From Comamonadaceae bacterium (GTDB taxonomy: Bacteria > Pseudomonadota > Gammaproteobacteria > Burkholderiales > Burkholderiaceae_C), in assembly GCA_947448735.1 (NCBI GenBank), contig CANFOS010000007.1, forward strand, positions 62,001 through 126,000: 64,000 bases of DNA. The letters are read 5' to 3'. The position numbers and the translations under genes are program-made. Below, piece after piece: positions 41,197 through 50,511 of the stretch (its first letter is position 1; every line of letters starts with the position of its first letter). The notes under the pieces were generated by a model. That model had not been told where the DNA came from, searched no databases, and was given only the letters and a program-made list of their open reading frames with translations.

Positions 41197-41931
41197 TCAC
41201 TGAACGATAAAACTCGTGAAATAGACATCTTCAATGCCGCCAAAATCCTCGTATTTTTCAATCAAGGTGTTCATGGCATCGCGGATTTTGATCGCCAAGT
41301 CTTTGCGGAAGTCGGGTTTGGGTAAATCTGCTTCGGTGGTTTGACGCATGACATCCATCACGACAGAGCGCAATGCAAATTCATGTTTTTTCACGTTTTC
41401 AACCACCCGCTCGTCATAGCGGGTCATGACCGCGATTTGCACCGACATCACCTTGCGCGAGCCTGCCAAATTGACTAAAAATTCTTTGGTCAACTGGTGA
41501 TAGGTGTAATCAAAGCGTGGGCTGTTGGGCGATTTCTTGTTCAGTTTGGGCGGTTCATTGGAGGCTTTTGCGCCCTTGCCCGCGTCAGCGCCAGGCTTAC
41601 CATGGCCGTCATCGGCTTTTTTACCCTTGTCAGCGTCCGGCTTGCCATGGCCGTCATCGGCTTTTTTATCCTTGCCCGGGTCCGGCTTGCCATGGCCGTC
41701 ATCGGCTTTTTTACCCTTGTCTGCCTCAGCGCCATGCTTGTCTTGGCCCTCTTCATCGGCCGCTTGTTCGGCGCTGGGTGGGGGTTTGGAGAAGAAACCC
41801 GATATAAAGAGTGTCCCGACCATGGTTCCTGAAATAAGAACGACCAAGCCAACCAGCGCCAAAATGATCTTGACGATTGGTTTTTTGGGTTTAACTTCAA
41901 CTTCTTCTTCGCTTACTGCTGGTTTTGCCAT
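41197..41931 (-). CDS. fliL: Stator-associated protein FliL with a His/Lys-rich repeat linker
   Basis: 244 aa against about 155-180 usual. A membrane helix lies at about 20-46 (IILALVGLVVLISGTMVGTL). The C-terminal FliL domain is canonical (YTYHQLTKEFLVNLAGSRKV, then DVMRQTTEADLPKPDFRKDL). Between them is an inserted linker with three perfect-period 15-residue repeats of KKADDGHGKP type. FliL sits around the stator and supports torque. The linker would lie in the periplasm and be highly charged, with His residues that could sense pH or bind metal; that is inference. Confidence 0.95.
   Translation of the reverse strand: MAKPAVSEEEVEVKPKKPIVKIILALVGLVVLISGTMVGTLFISGFFSKPPPSAEQAADEEGQDKHGAEADKGKKADDGHGKPDPGKDKKADDGHGKPDADKGKKADDGHGKPGADAGKGAKASNEPPKLNKKSPNSPRFDYTYHQLTKEFLVNLAGSRKVMSVQIAVMTRYDERVVENVKKHEFALRSVVMDVMRQTTEADLPKPDFRKDLAIKIRDAMNTLIEKYEDFGGIEDVYFTSFIVQ
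41601..41735 (-). repeat. 45-bp tandem repeats in fliL
   Basis: Three copies of a 45-bp unit begin at 41601, 41646 and 41691 (plus strand, each CATGGCCGTCATCGGCTTTT), nearly identical over most of their length. They encode KKADDGHGKPD with four variable residues. The near identity points to recent expansion or ongoing length change in steps of 15 codons. Confidence 0.9.
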
Positions 41932-41981
41932 GTGACACCTTGGGCTGTGGGTTCAACTTTGCTTTTAAAGTAACTTGAGTT

Positions 41982-43829
41982 TCATGCCCAGACGTTCAAT
42001 CCGTCTGTTGCTGCGGGCTCATCTTTCACCGCTGCCGCGACACCTTCAACGCTACCGGGCTTTCGCCCTGCTGATCCAAAAGTGGATCTCGAGCTATTTC
42101 CGGGTGTCGAATTTCCGCCAGATTGACGGTTTTGGTCACCACTCACCGATACATCAGCAACTGTCATGCCAGTATGGGTCAGCGCTTCTTTCAATTTTCC
42201 AGAACCCTGGGAAATGAGTTCCCGCGTCACCGCGTTTTCGGCGCTAAATAGCGCGTCAAGACCCCCAGCGTGCATCTTTAGCTCGACCTCAATCCGACCT
42301 AAACTCTCGGGCCGCAAGCGCATTTCAATTTTCCATTGCCCCCGTTCGATCTGATCAACCAATCGTTGGGCCAGCGCCTGGCCAAGTTTGTCGGCCAGTT
42401 GTTGTTGCTGGATCACACGCTGTTCGGCCTGGGAAGACAAATTGGGCGGGGCGTTCACGGCCGCATCGCTATGCCCGGCGGGGGTTCCGGCTGCAGCGTG
42501 TCCCGCACTCTGGTTGGTGCTGCTTGCCAGTGAATTGTCGACAGGTAAGTCCTGAGACCCGTTCAAAGGACCCAACAACAAGTCATCGGGAACGTCGAGC
42601 TGCAAGGTTTCCCAAGCTTTGGCTGCTGCAGGTGTGCCTGTTGAAGGCCTGTTTCCTGCCAATAACGCGGCCCATGTGCTTTGTTCCGAACTGCCTGACA
42701 TTTGAGCCAAACGCTGAGTCACAGCTTGGGCGGGTGATGTCATCGTCAAGCGCATGGCGTCTTTGATGGATGTTTCCGAGTTCACCTCGCCCGGATTTGT
42801 CGCATCGCTGGCGTCGACCAAGGCAGTTGCCTTCAGCGGCATCCAGCCGGTCATGTTGACGCCCCGGGGCGCGGCTGCTTCCAGGCTCACACCAGCCGGA
42901 TTCGCCGCACCGCTGGCGTCTATCACGGCCGTGGCTTTCGGCGGTATCCCGCCGGTTATGTTGAGGCTCTTGGGCGCGGCTGCTTCCAGGCTCACACCAG
43001 CCGGATTCGCGGCACCGCTGGCATCTATCAAGGTCGTGGCTTTCGGCGGCATCCCGCCTGTTATATGGAGGCTCCTGGGCGCGGCTGCTTCCAGGCTCAC
43101 GCCCGCCGGATTTGGCGGCATCCCAACCGTCATGTTTCGGATCCCGGGATCGGCGGCCTCCAAGACCACATCGTCCGGATTCGTCACACCGCTGGCATTT
43201 GTCACGGCAGTTGCTTTCAGCGGCATCCAAGCTGCAATATTCTGGCTCCCCACCATGGGTGTTAACGTACCCGTAGCCGCCACAGCCCGCACATCCACCG
43301 CCGCAGTTGCTGTAACGTCGAGCGTTGTCTGCCATAAGGGATTGCCTTGACCGAGCTGGTCAGCTGTCATCATGGCGGCGAGCTCTTTGCTCTGGCTGTT
43401 GCCACGAGGGGTAACGGTCAAGGGGGTGACCGTGCCAGAAGCAGGTGGGGCAACATTGAATGACGGACTGGCCCCCAGTCCAGCTGACGCCAGCAAGTTT
43501 GAATCGTTCTGGCCAGCAAACAAGGCTTGTACCGCTGATTCGTCTATGCCTTGGGTGCGCGCAAAAGCTGCCAGGCTGGCCATATCGGGCAAAGGCCCGT
43601 CGCTCGTGATCAGCTTGATTTTGTTGCCCAGTGGTAGAACTTGTAAACCCGTTCCGGGCAACGCCTGAGCGGCAAATAGTTGCCGCTCGGCCTTGAGCAT
43701 TTGGCCGGTGAGCAGCGTCGAAAACTCCCCGCCCGGCGCTGGCTGGGCGGTGTTCGGGATGCTGCCAGTGCTGTCGGCCACGCTGGGCGAGACTGGATTG
43801 ACGGGTAGAAAACTCAAACTGGTATCCAT
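41982..43829 (-). CDS. fliK: Hook-length control protein with internal repeats
   Basis: 615 aa. The C-terminal Flg_hook domain is clear (MRLRPESLGRIEVELKMHAG, then QGSGKLKEALTHTGMTVADV). The N-terminal ruler region is enlarged by a block of 35-residue repeats (residues about 215-345) with GVSLEAAAP and GMPPKATAVIDASG units. Since FliK length helps set hook length in other bacteria, this block may change the hook. First gene of the fliK-L-M-N-O-P-Q-R-flhB operon, divergent from flhA. A second FliK-like protein is at 21932-23074. Confidence 0.93.
   Translation of the reverse strand: MDTSLSFLPVNPVSPSVADSTGSIPNTAQPAPGGEFSTLLTGQMLKAERQLFAAQALPGTGLQVLPLGNKIKLITSDGPLPDMASLAAFARTQGIDESAVQALFAGQNDSNLLASAGLGASPSFNVAPPASGTVTPLTVTPRGNSQSKELAAMMTADQLGQGNPLWQTTLDVTATAAVDVRAVAATGTLTPMVGSQNIAAWMPLKATAVTNASGVTNPDDVVLEAADPGIRNMTVGMPPNPAGVSLEAAAPRSLHITGGMPPKATTLIDASGAANPAGVSLEAAAPKSLNITGGIPPKATAVIDASGAANPAGVSLEAAAPRGVNMTGWMPLKATALVDASDATNPGEVNSETSIKDAMRLTMTSPAQAVTQRLAQMSGSSEQSTWAALLAGNRPSTGTPAAAKAWETLQLDVPDDLLLGPLNGSQDLPVDNSLASSTNQSAGHAAAGTPAGHSDAAVNAPPNLSSQAEQRVIQQQQLADKLGQALAQRLVDQIERGQWKIEMRLRPESLGRIEVELKMHAGGLDALFSAENAVTRELISQGSGKLKEALTHTGMTVADVSVSGDQNRQSGGNSTPGNSSRSTFGSAGRKPGSVEGVAAAVKDEPAATDGLNVWA
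42871..43185 (-). repeat. 105-bp tandem repeats in fliK
   Basis: Three near-identical copies of a 105-bp unit start at 42871, 42976 and 43081 (plus strand, GCGGCTGCTTCCAGGCTCAC). Diverged copies flank them on both sides (about 42790 and 43200). The copy near 43110-43140 is a shortened fusion of two units. The period is 35 codons, so changes in copy number keep the frame. Confidence 0.88.
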
Positions 43830-43879
43830 GGGGTCATTTTCCTAAAAGTGACACGGGGTGGGGTCAATGGCAGAACTGT

Positions 43880-43895
43880 TGCAAGAAATGTGACT
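43880..43895 (-). promoter_or_regulatory. Possible sigma-54 promoter of the fliK operon
   Basis: Minus strand reads AGTCAC, 5 nt, TTGCA. The -12 element is perfect and the spacing exact, but the -24 element has GT in place of GG. It lies about 50 bp before fliK and back-to-back with the flhA promoter. Weaker than the other sigma-54 sites. Confidence 0.4.
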
Positions 43896-43949
43896 GGACA
43901 CAAGTTGCCGCTCACAACATGCCACGGCGTGGTGAGTGTCGAATATTCA

Positions 43950-43965
43950 TGGCACGAAGAGTGCT
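43950..43965 (+). promoter_or_regulatory. Sigma-54 promoter of flhA-flhF-flhG-fliA
   Basis: TGGCAC, 5 nt, GTGCT: perfect -24 element, 4 of 5 in the -12 element, exact spacing. It lies about 73 bp before flhA. Confidence 0.8.
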
Positions 43966-44037
43966 TACTGGATCTCCCATACAGCCCAATTGACCATCTG
44001 AATCAGTAAAAACCGTGTTTCCTTCAAGAACTTCGCC

Positions 44038-46152
44038 ATGATTTCGCTCACCCTGTCGGCCTTCCGACAAAACCTGTCGAAATTCAACTACAACGACCTG
44101 AGCATTCCGGGGGTGGTGTTGTTGCTGATGGGCATGTTGCTGATCCCCATGCCCCCGGTGTTGCTGGATGTGTTGTTTACCTTCAACATTGCCTCCAGTT
44201 TGCTGATCATCATGATCGCCATCAAAGTCCGCAAGCCGCTGGAGTTTTCAGCATTCCCGACTGTCTTGTTGTTCGCAACCATGCTGCGTTTGGCTTTAAA
44301 CGTGGCGTCTACCCGTGCGATCTTGGTCGACGGTCACACGGGGCACGAGGCGGCAGGCAAGGTGATTGCGGCGTTTGGAGAGTTTGTCATTGGTGGCAAT
44401 TACGTCGTTGGGTTCATTATTTTCGCCATTTTGGTCATCATCAACTTTATTGTGGTGACCAAAGGCGCGGGACGGGTGTCTGAAGTGAACGCGCGTTTCA
44501 CGCTTGATTCCATGCCCGGCAAGCAAATGGCGATTGATGCTGACTTGAATGCGGGGGTTATAGACCAGGAAACCGCCAAGACCCGGCGGGCTGAGTTGGC
44601 CCAAGAATCTGATTTCTTTGGCTCCATGGATGGCGCTTCTAAATTTGTCAGCGGCGACGCCATTGCGGGCTTGCTGATTTTGATCATTGCTTTGGTCGGT
44701 GGTTTGGCGATCGGCATCGGGCAACATGGCCTTTCGCTGAGTGAAGCCGGACGGATCTACACGCTCTTGACCATCGGTGATGGTCTGGTCGCACAAATTC
44801 CCTCTTTGTTGCTGTCGCTGGCGACCGCTATCGTTGTGACAAGGGTGACAACGACTGAGTCAATCACGGAGCAGGTTGGCTCTCAACTGGGCAACCCTAG
44901 CGCCTTGTTTGTGACCTCTTGCATCATGGCTATTTTGGGCGTTGTTCCTGGTATGCCGCATCTGGTGTTCATTACTCTGGCCGCCATTTTTGCGGCATCG
45001 GGCGTGATGATTTTGCGACGTCAAATGGCGTCTGATGCCCCCAAACCAATTTCCGGGGCAGCTGCGGCTGCTGATCCCCTGAAGGAGCTGGGATGGGAGG
45101 ATTTGGATCAAGTGGATTTGGTCGGTCTGGAAATTGGTTATGGCCTGATTCCCTTGGTCAATGTCGAGACCGGTGGACAGCTGATGACCCGCGTAAAAGG
45201 GGTGCGTAAAAAGCTTTCTGCCGAATTGGGCTTCTTGATTCAGCCGGTGCGTATTCGCGATGCCCTGAGCATCGATCCAGACAGTTATCACATTGTTTTA
45301 AAAGGTGTGATCCGTGGCCGGGGCAAGATCAAAGTGGGCCGAGAAATGGCGATCAATCCGGGCCAGGTTTATGGTCCCTTGGAGGGGGTTTCGACCAAAG
45401 AGCCGGCTTTTGGATTGCAGGCAGTCTGGATCGAACCCTCCGAGCGCGATCATGCACGTTCGCTGGGATACACCGTGGTCGATGCCGCAACTGCCATCGC
45501 CACCCATTTGAACAAGGTGTTGCGCGAAAATGCGGCTGACTTGCTCAGTCACGATGAAGTGCAGCAGCTGCTGGATAAGTTGGCTGTCAAGTCCCCCAAA
45601 CTGGTGGAGGATTTGATTCCCGCCAAACTCTCTTTGGGGGTGATGACGCGAACCTTGCAAAGCCTGCTCAATGATGCGGTATCGATCCGTGACATGCGCA
45701 CCATCGTTGAAACGCTTTCTGAAGTCAGTGCCAAAACCCAAGACCCCGAGCAACTCAATGCCTTGGTGCGACCGCGCCTGGGTCGTCTGATTGTTCAGGG
45801 GATGGTTGACGATAAAGAGGTGCTTTCGGTGATGACGCTGGAGCCTGGGCTCGAGCAGCTCTTGCACAATGTCATCGTCCAGCAGGATCAGGGCCAAGGG
45901 GTGGTCATGGAGCCAGGATTGGCCGAACGACTGTTTGCTGCTCTACGTGATGGGGCGAAACAGGTCGAAACGCTGGGCCACGCGGCTGTTCTGGTTGTCT
46001 CTCCTGCCATTCGTCCTTGGCTTGCCAGGTCGGTTCGGAGTCGAGTCAATGAGCTGGTCGTTCTGTCCTATGGGGAGATTCCTGATGACCAGGTGGTTAA
46101 TGTGATTCACACCGTTCACGCGGAAACTTCAAAATCGGACGCTACGCGCTAG
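44038..46152 (+). CDS. flhA: Flagellar export-gate protein FlhA
   Basis: 704 aa, standard. N-terminal membrane domain with PMPPVLLDVLFTFNIASSLL and the FHIPEP-family core (KGAGRVSEVNARFTLDSMPG, then KQMAIDADLNAG). The C-terminal cytoplasmic nonamer-ring domain follows. The gene leads a plus-strand operon flhA-flhF-flhG-fliA, with 41 bp to flhF. Confidence 0.98.
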   Translation: MISLTLSAFRQNLSKFNYNDLSIPGVVLLLMGMLLIPMPPVLLDVLFTFNIASSLLIIMIAIKVRKPLEFSAFPTVLLFATMLRLALNVASTRAILVDGHTGHEAAGKVIAAFGEFVIGGNYVVGFIIFAILVIINFIVVTKGAGRVSEVNARFTLDSMPGKQMAIDADLNAGVIDQETAKTRRAELAQESDFFGSMDGASKFVSGDAIAGLLILIIALVGGLAIGIGQHGLSLSEAGRIYTLLTIGDGLVAQIPSLLLSLATAIVVTRVTTTESITEQVGSQLGNPSALFVTSCIMAILGVVPGMPHLVFITLAAIFAASGVMILRRQMASDAPKPISGAAAAADPLKELGWEDLDQVDLVGLEIGYGLIPLVNVETGGQLMTRVKGVRKKLSAELGFLIQPVRIRDALSIDPDSYHIVLKGVIRGRGKIKVGREMAINPGQVYGPLEGVSTKEPAFGLQAVWIEPSERDHARSLGYTVVDAATAIATHLNKVLRENAADLLSHDEVQQLLDKLAVKSPKLVEDLIPAKLSLGVMTRTLQSLLNDAVSIRDMRTIVETLSEVSAKTQDPEQLNALVRPRLGRLIVQGMVDDKEVLSVMTLEPGLEQLLHNVIVQQDQGQGVVMEPGLAERLFAALRDGAKQVETLGHAAVLVVSPAIRPWLARSVRSRVNELVVLSYGEIPDDQVVNVIHTVHAETSKSDATR

Positions 46153-46193
46153 GCGCTGAGCTGAACTAGCCCTCGTATTGTCAGGCCAACACC

Positions 46194-47498
46194 ATGGAAC
46201 TAAAACGCATCCTTGCCAATGACACAAAAAGTGCCACCGATCTTGCCATGAGGTTGTGTGGACGTGACGTATTGATCATCTCTAATCACACAGTCGAAGG
46301 GCAAACCGAACTGGTGGTAGCCATTGATGTCGATAAGCAGAGCCCTGAAAGCCATGATCAAGAAGGCGGCAACCAAAGCGAACAGGCCCAGCCAGCAGAA
46401 GACTTCAGGAGTCAGCTGGTCTTGGCGCAGGCCAAATCAAACCCCAATTATGGCGTCGCAGCTTCACCCGTTTCAGGCGCCGACTTCAAGCAAGCCAAGC
46501 ATGAAGGCCGCGATCCCAAAAACCAGGAAATCACCCGGTTGATTCGCGATGAGTTGGCTTTTTTCAAAGCGGAGCTGAGCTTGAGTCTAAAAACTTCGGG
46601 ATGGCAAAGCAGCTTGAAGCTGTCTCCTGAAATCGACAATTTATTCAACTCTTTTACCCAAGCGGGAATGTCCGCGAGCTTACGCACGCTTTTGCTCGAT
46701 ACGGTCAAAGACATGCGTGACGAACAAGAAGCCCTGTTGGCTATTCGCCAGCAGCTGGAGCAAGTTTCGCATTTGCCGCGTGCGGCCTTACCGCAAGACG
46801 GGATTCACCTGATCGCCGGACCCAGCGGAGTCGGCAAAACCATGATGGCCATGCGACTGGCCAGCCACGCCCTGGCGCAAGATCCATCATGCAAGGTGGC
46901 GATGGTGAGCTACTGCGACACCCGCCCCGGTGCTTGGGAGCAAATCCAGGCGCTTTCAAGCCAAATCGGGATGGAGTGTTTTAGAGCTGGTGACAGCGTA
47001 TCCCTGGGCAACGTCCTTGCACGTTTGGCCGAATACAAACTGGTCTTGATTGATACTGCCTCAACGCAATTGCGAGAACGTGTTGTGGAGATTGAGTCGG
47101 TGTGCCCTTCCTGTGTCAAGCATGCCTTGGTCACGGCTGACTCGTCGTCTGCAACTTTAAAGCGCACCTTGCAGGCTTCGGACATTAAATGGAACAGTTT
47201 GATGGTCAGCAAGCTCGATGAATCTAACCAGCCTTGGCCGCTGGTTGAATTCCTCCATGAGAATTCGCTCTCAAACTGTGCTGCCAGTGATGGTGCCCAA
47301 GTTACCGCGCTGAGACTGAATTTGACAGCAGGCTCTTTGATTGAGATGGCCTTGGCCCAATTGTCTCGGTCACCTGAACCACGTGCGTTGGCTCGAACGA
47401 ATCCTTCGACAAAGCCTCCCGTGTTCAAGCTGCCGGCCGTCGCTCCACGTTTCTTGACGCAATCTAGTCCCAGGGGCCTGCGTGGTTCCTTCAATTGA
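46194..47498 (+). CDS. flhF: Polar-flagellum placement GTPase FlhF
   Basis: 434 aa. N-terminal basic/variable region, then an SRP-type NG domain: GPSGVGKT P-loop (near residue 209), LVLIDTAS (G3-like) and MVSKLDES (G4-like). FlhF marks the cell pole for flagellum assembly. With FlhG next to it, this points to polar flagellation. The G4-like motif reads SKLD rather than the common TKLD. Confidence 0.94.
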   Translation: MELKRILANDTKSATDLAMRLCGRDVLIISNHTVEGQTELVVAIDVDKQSPESHDQEGGNQSEQAQPAEDFRSQLVLAQAKSNPNYGVAASPVSGADFKQAKHEGRDPKNQEITRLIRDELAFFKAELSLSLKTSGWQSSLKLSPEIDNLFNSFTQAGMSASLRTLLLDTVKDMRDEQEALLAIRQQLEQVSHLPRAALPQDGIHLIAGPSGVGKTMMAMRLASHALAQDPSCKVAMVSYCDTRPGAWEQIQALSSQIGMECFRAGDSVSLGNVLARLAEYKLVLIDTASTQLRERVVEIESVCPSCVKHALVTADSSSATLKRTLQASDIKWNSLMVSKLDESNQPWPLVEFLHENSLSNCAASDGAQVTALRLNLTAGSLIEMALAQLSRSPEPRALARTNPSTKPPVFKLPAVAPRFLTQSSPRGLRGSFN

Positions 47499-47515
47499 AA
47501 ACAAGTGAAAAGAGA

Positions 47516-48334
47516 ATGAAAAAAACAATACGGACAGAAGTCATTGGTGTTGCCAGTGGCAAGGGCGGCGTGGGTAAAACAACACTGGCTGTGAATTTGG
47601 CCATTTCACTTCAAATGTCGGGGCAGCGGGTGATGCTTTTTGATGCCGACTTGGGCTTGGCCAATTCACAAATTGCCATGGGTTGCACCTGTCCGTTTAA
47701 TTTGAGTCACTTTATGAGCGGTCAAAAAACGCTAGAAGAAATTATGGTGACGACCCGCCAGGGGGTCAAGCTGATTCCCGGTGCGTCTGGCGTCAGCGAA
47801 TTGGCAGCTTTGAGCCGAACCCAGGCCTCGCGCGTGGTGCAGTCTTTTAGCGCACTTGAGGGGGAAATCGATTATTTGATCGTAGACATGGCTGCGGGAA
47901 TTTCACCGTCTGTGCTGGCGTTTATGGAGGCGTGTCAAAGACGTTTCATCATTGTGCGTGATGACCCATCGTCAATAGCGGATGCTTACGGCATGATAAA
48001 AGTGCTGATTCAGGAATACAACCTGGATGAAATTTACATTATTCCCAATGCCGTCAAAAGTCAGTCTGACGGACAAAATCTCTTTCGCCGAATCAATCAG
48101 GTGTGCGCTCAGTTTTTAAACTACACCACGCACTACATCGGTTCGATTGAAGACGACAAATTGATTCTGGAGGGCCATCGAAAATATGAGCCTGTCCTGA
48201 GCTATGCGCCCAATTCTGTGAGCTCCCGAAGCTTCATCCGGCTGGCCAAATCTGTCACGCAGATTCCGAACATCAGCGAGATCTCCGGTGGGATGCAGTT
48301 TTTTGTCGAACGCTTGGTTCAACAGCAGAACTGA
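47516..48334 (+). CDS. flhG: Flagellum-number ATPase FlhG (FleN)
   Basis: 272 aa from the ATG at 47516, which has an AAAGAGA Shine-Dalgarno; a TTG at 47495 overlapping the flhF stop is an alternative. MinD-type ATPase: SGKGGVGKTT deviant Walker A, LFDADLGLANSQIAMG and VDMAAG switch regions. FlhG limits flagellum number and, in Pseudomonas and Vibrio, restrains FleQ/FlrA. That matches the sigma-54 activator at 32.5 kb. Confidence 0.95.
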   Translation: MKKTIRTEVIGVASGKGGVGKTTLAVNLAISLQMSGQRVMLFDADLGLANSQIAMGCTCPFNLSHFMSGQKTLEEIMVTTRQGVKLIPGASGVSELAALSRTQASRVVQSFSALEGEIDYLIVDMAAGISPSVLAFMEACQRRFIIVRDDPSSIADAYGMIKVLIQEYNLDEIYIIPNAVKSQSDGQNLFRRINQVCAQFLNYTTHYIGSIEDDKLILEGHRKYEPVLSYAPNSVSSRSFIRLAKSVTQIPNISEISGGMQFFVERLVQQQN

Positions 48335-48341
48335 GCACAGT

Positions 48342-49067
48342 ATGGTTGCATCAACTCGTCTTTATGAAGAAGTTCACAACAACAGTGAAGCTTTGGTTTT
48401 GGCGCATTTGAGTATGGTCAAACGTGTTGCGTTGCATTTGAAAGTTCGAATCCCACCGTTTATGGAGCTCGACGAGTTGATCCAGGTCGGGATGATCGGT
48501 CTGTTGGAGGCGGCAAGATCGTACATACCGTCAAAAGGTGTTGATTTTGAAAATTTTGCGCTGAGTCGGGTTCGCGGCGCCATGCTCGATGAAGTACGCC
48601 AGCTGTCTTATTTGCCTCGTTCAGCGGTGGAATTCAACAAGTCAGAAACCAAGGCGACCGATGCCTTGGCAAGTGAACTCGGACGCAAGCCAACCCAGGC
48701 TGAATTGGCAGCCTACGCGGGGGACGAGCTCGGCGACTATCAAAAAAAACGGGGCAACGCCAAACGTTTTGAAACCTTGTCGATGGAAGTCATCACGGAC
48801 GAGGTGATGGGGCTTGCCGACGAAAGGTCGCGTCAACCCGATGAGATTGTGGAGCGCGAGGACTTTATGCGCGCCGTCACAGAGGCGATTGCAGCATTGG
48901 ACGAACGTGATCAATTGCTCATGTCACTTTACTATGTGGAAGAACTCAATCTCAAAGAAATTGGCTTAACGCTGGGCGTGACGGAGTCCCGTGTCAGCCA
49001 GTTGTTGAGTGCAGTGGTTAAAAAATTGAGGCGTATGTTGAAAATCGAGGACGTTACAAAACGCTGA
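48342..49067 (+). CDS. fliA: Flagellar sigma factor sigma-28
   Basis: 241 aa from the ATG at 48342; a longer frame runs back into flhG. Region 2 (LAHLSMVKRVALHLKVRIPP, then LIQVGMIGLLEAARSY), region 3 (FENFALSRVRGAMLDEVRQL) and region 4 (EELNLKEIGLTLGVTESRVS) are all complete. It would read the TCAAGTTT-N11-NCCGA sites found before fliC, flaG, fliD, flgM, fliS and flgP. It starts 8 bp after flhG. Confidence 0.97.
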   Translation: MVASTRLYEEVHNNSEALVLAHLSMVKRVALHLKVRIPPFMELDELIQVGMIGLLEAARSYIPSKGVDFENFALSRVRGAMLDEVRQLSYLPRSAVEFNKSETKATDALASELGRKPTQAELAAYAGDELGDYQKKRGNAKRFETLSMEVITDEVMGLADERSRQPDEIVEREDFMRAVTEAIAALDERDQLLMSLYYVEELNLKEIGLTLGVTESRVSQLLSAVVKKLRRMLKIEDVTKR

Positions 49068-49103
49068 GCCCCGGGCTGATGCACCCCTGAAACGACGTAA
49101 ATC

Positions 49104-49130
49104 TCAAGTTTTCACATTCTGTGTCGACTC
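49104..49130 (+). promoter_or_regulatory. Sigma-28 promoter of fliS(-motAB)
   Basis: TCAAGTTT, 11 nt, GTCGACTC: 7 of 8 matches at -35, 4 of 8 at -10, exact spacing. The predicted leader is about 28 nt before fliS. No separate promoter is visible before motA, 37 bp after fliS. Confidence 0.65.
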
Positions 49131-49164
49131 AAGGGAGTACGTAAACTTTTTGGGAGATGCACAG

Positions 49165-49608
49165 ATGCGAGTTCAGTTCAAAGCCATGGAGTCTTATGGT
49201 GTCGGCAATTTGGCTTCTCAGGCCTCAGTGGCGAGCAGTGCGGAGTTAATTCAAATGCTTTTTGATGGTTTGGTGAACACGCTGGTGGCGGCTCAAGGAC
49301 ATTTGGAGCACGGCGCCATTCAGGAAAAAGGCAAGTGTATTGCTCGGGCCAGCAGGATTGTGCTGGGTTTGCAGCAGTCGCTTGATTTCGAAAAAGGTGG
49401 GGATTTGGCGAAAAATTTGGACGAGTTGTACGGGTATACCACCCGTCGACTAATCTTCGCGAACGCTCACAACGATCTTTCCGTCTTGAAAGAATTGCAT
49501 GGGTTGATGTCTGAACTTCGCAGTGCATGGCAAGAGGTTCCAGCGCTGATACGAGGCGGGCGAGCTTCTGCATGGGTAGGTCAGGAAAGATTGACTGCAC
49601 AGGTTTAG
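49165..49608 (+). CDS. fliS: Flagellin export chaperone
   Basis: 147 aa from the ATG at 49165, which is preceded by GGGAGA at good spacing. Helical FliS core: SAELIQMLFDGLVNTLVAAQ, then IARASRIVLGLQQSLDFEKG and GDLAKNLDELYGYTTRRLI. It binds flagellin before export. No fliT is seen next to it; motA follows. Confidence 0.95.
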   Translation: MRVQFKAMESYGVGNLASQASVASSAELIQMLFDGLVNTLVAAQGHLEHGAIQEKGKCIARASRIVLGLQQSLDFEKGGDLAKNLDELYGYTTRRLIFANAHNDLSVLKELHGLMSELRSAWQEVPALIRGGRASAWVGQERLTAQV

Positions 49609-49645
49609 TGTCAAAGGTTTGTAAAGCCTATTTTTTGGAATTCTT

Positions 49646-50509
49646 ATGTTTGGTATCGCCGGTATTGTTTTTCTGTTGATCAGCGTCTTTGCCAGCTTTA
49701 TTGTGGGCGGCGGAAGCCTGGCTCCCTTTATTCACGCGGCACCGATTGAAGGCTGGTGTATTTTGGGCGCCGGAATCGGCGGCATGCTGATCGGTAACAG
49801 TCCGGACGTTGTCAAGGCAGTGTTTGCCGGAATTGGTCGCACCTTCAAGGGATCGAAGTATAAAAAACAGGACTATCTGAACACTATTTTTTGCGTTTCG
49901 AAAGTCATGAAAACTCTCAAAAGCGAGGGTGCTGTTGCGCTGGAAGCCCATATTGAGACACCAGAATCCAGTGCAATTTTCAGTGAATATCCCAATTTGT
50001 TGAAAGACCATGCCTTGCTGCACCTGATCACGGACACGGTTCGTTTGATGGTGGTTTCGCAGGGAACGCTCAGTCCCATGGCGGTCGAAGAAGTCATGGA
50101 CACGGCCATCAAAACCCACCATCACGATGAGCTCAAGGGCTCTGATGCCATTGCGACCCTGGCAGGCGCCTTGCCTGCTCTGGGCATTGTGTCTTGCGTG
50201 ATGGGCGTGGTTAAAACCATGGAGCAGATTGACCAACCCCCTGCGGTATTGGGTGGTTTGGTTGGCGCGGCGCTGGTGGGAACCTTTATTGGCGTGTTTT
50301 TAGCCTATGGCTTTTTTGAGCCTTGGGCCAAGCGCTTGGCTCAAATCATTGAAGATGAAGCCTGTATGTACCATGTGGTCAAACAGATCATCATTGGCAC
50401 CATGCACGGGCATCCTATGCCGCTGATCCTGGAGGCAGCCAGGGTCGCCATCAGCCATCACAATCAACCCAGTTTTGCCGATGTATTTGATGGTTTGCGG
50501 GGCAAATAA
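49646..50509 (+). CDS. motA: Flagellar motor stator protein MotA
   Basis: 287 aa with four membrane helices and a cytoplasmic loop. C-terminal helices carry LAGALPALGIVSCVMGVVKT and GLVGAALVGTFIGVFLAYGF, with the conserved prolines. The family type is proton-driven MotA rather than PomA. It lies 2 bp before motB. Confidence 0.97.
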   Translation: MFGIAGIVFLLISVFASFIVGGGSLAPFIHAAPIEGWCILGAGIGGMLIGNSPDVVKAVFAGIGRTFKGSKYKKQDYLNTIFCVSKVMKTLKSEGAVALEAHIETPESSAIFSEYPNLLKDHALLHLITDTVRLMVVSQGTLSPMAVEEVMDTAIKTHHHDELKGSDAIATLAGALPALGIVSCVMGVVKTMEQIDQPPAVLGGLVGAALVGTFIGVFLAYGFFEPWAKRLAQIIEDEACMYHVVKQIIIGTMHGHPMPLILEAARVAISHHNQPSFADVFDGLRGK

Positions 50510-50511
50510 AC

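Noticed and set aside
41601..43185. CRISPR array
   Set aside because: The periodic repeats here are in-frame coding repeats in fliL (45 bp) and fliK (105 bp) with no spacer/repeat alternation. No CRISPR array was seen elsewhere in the window.
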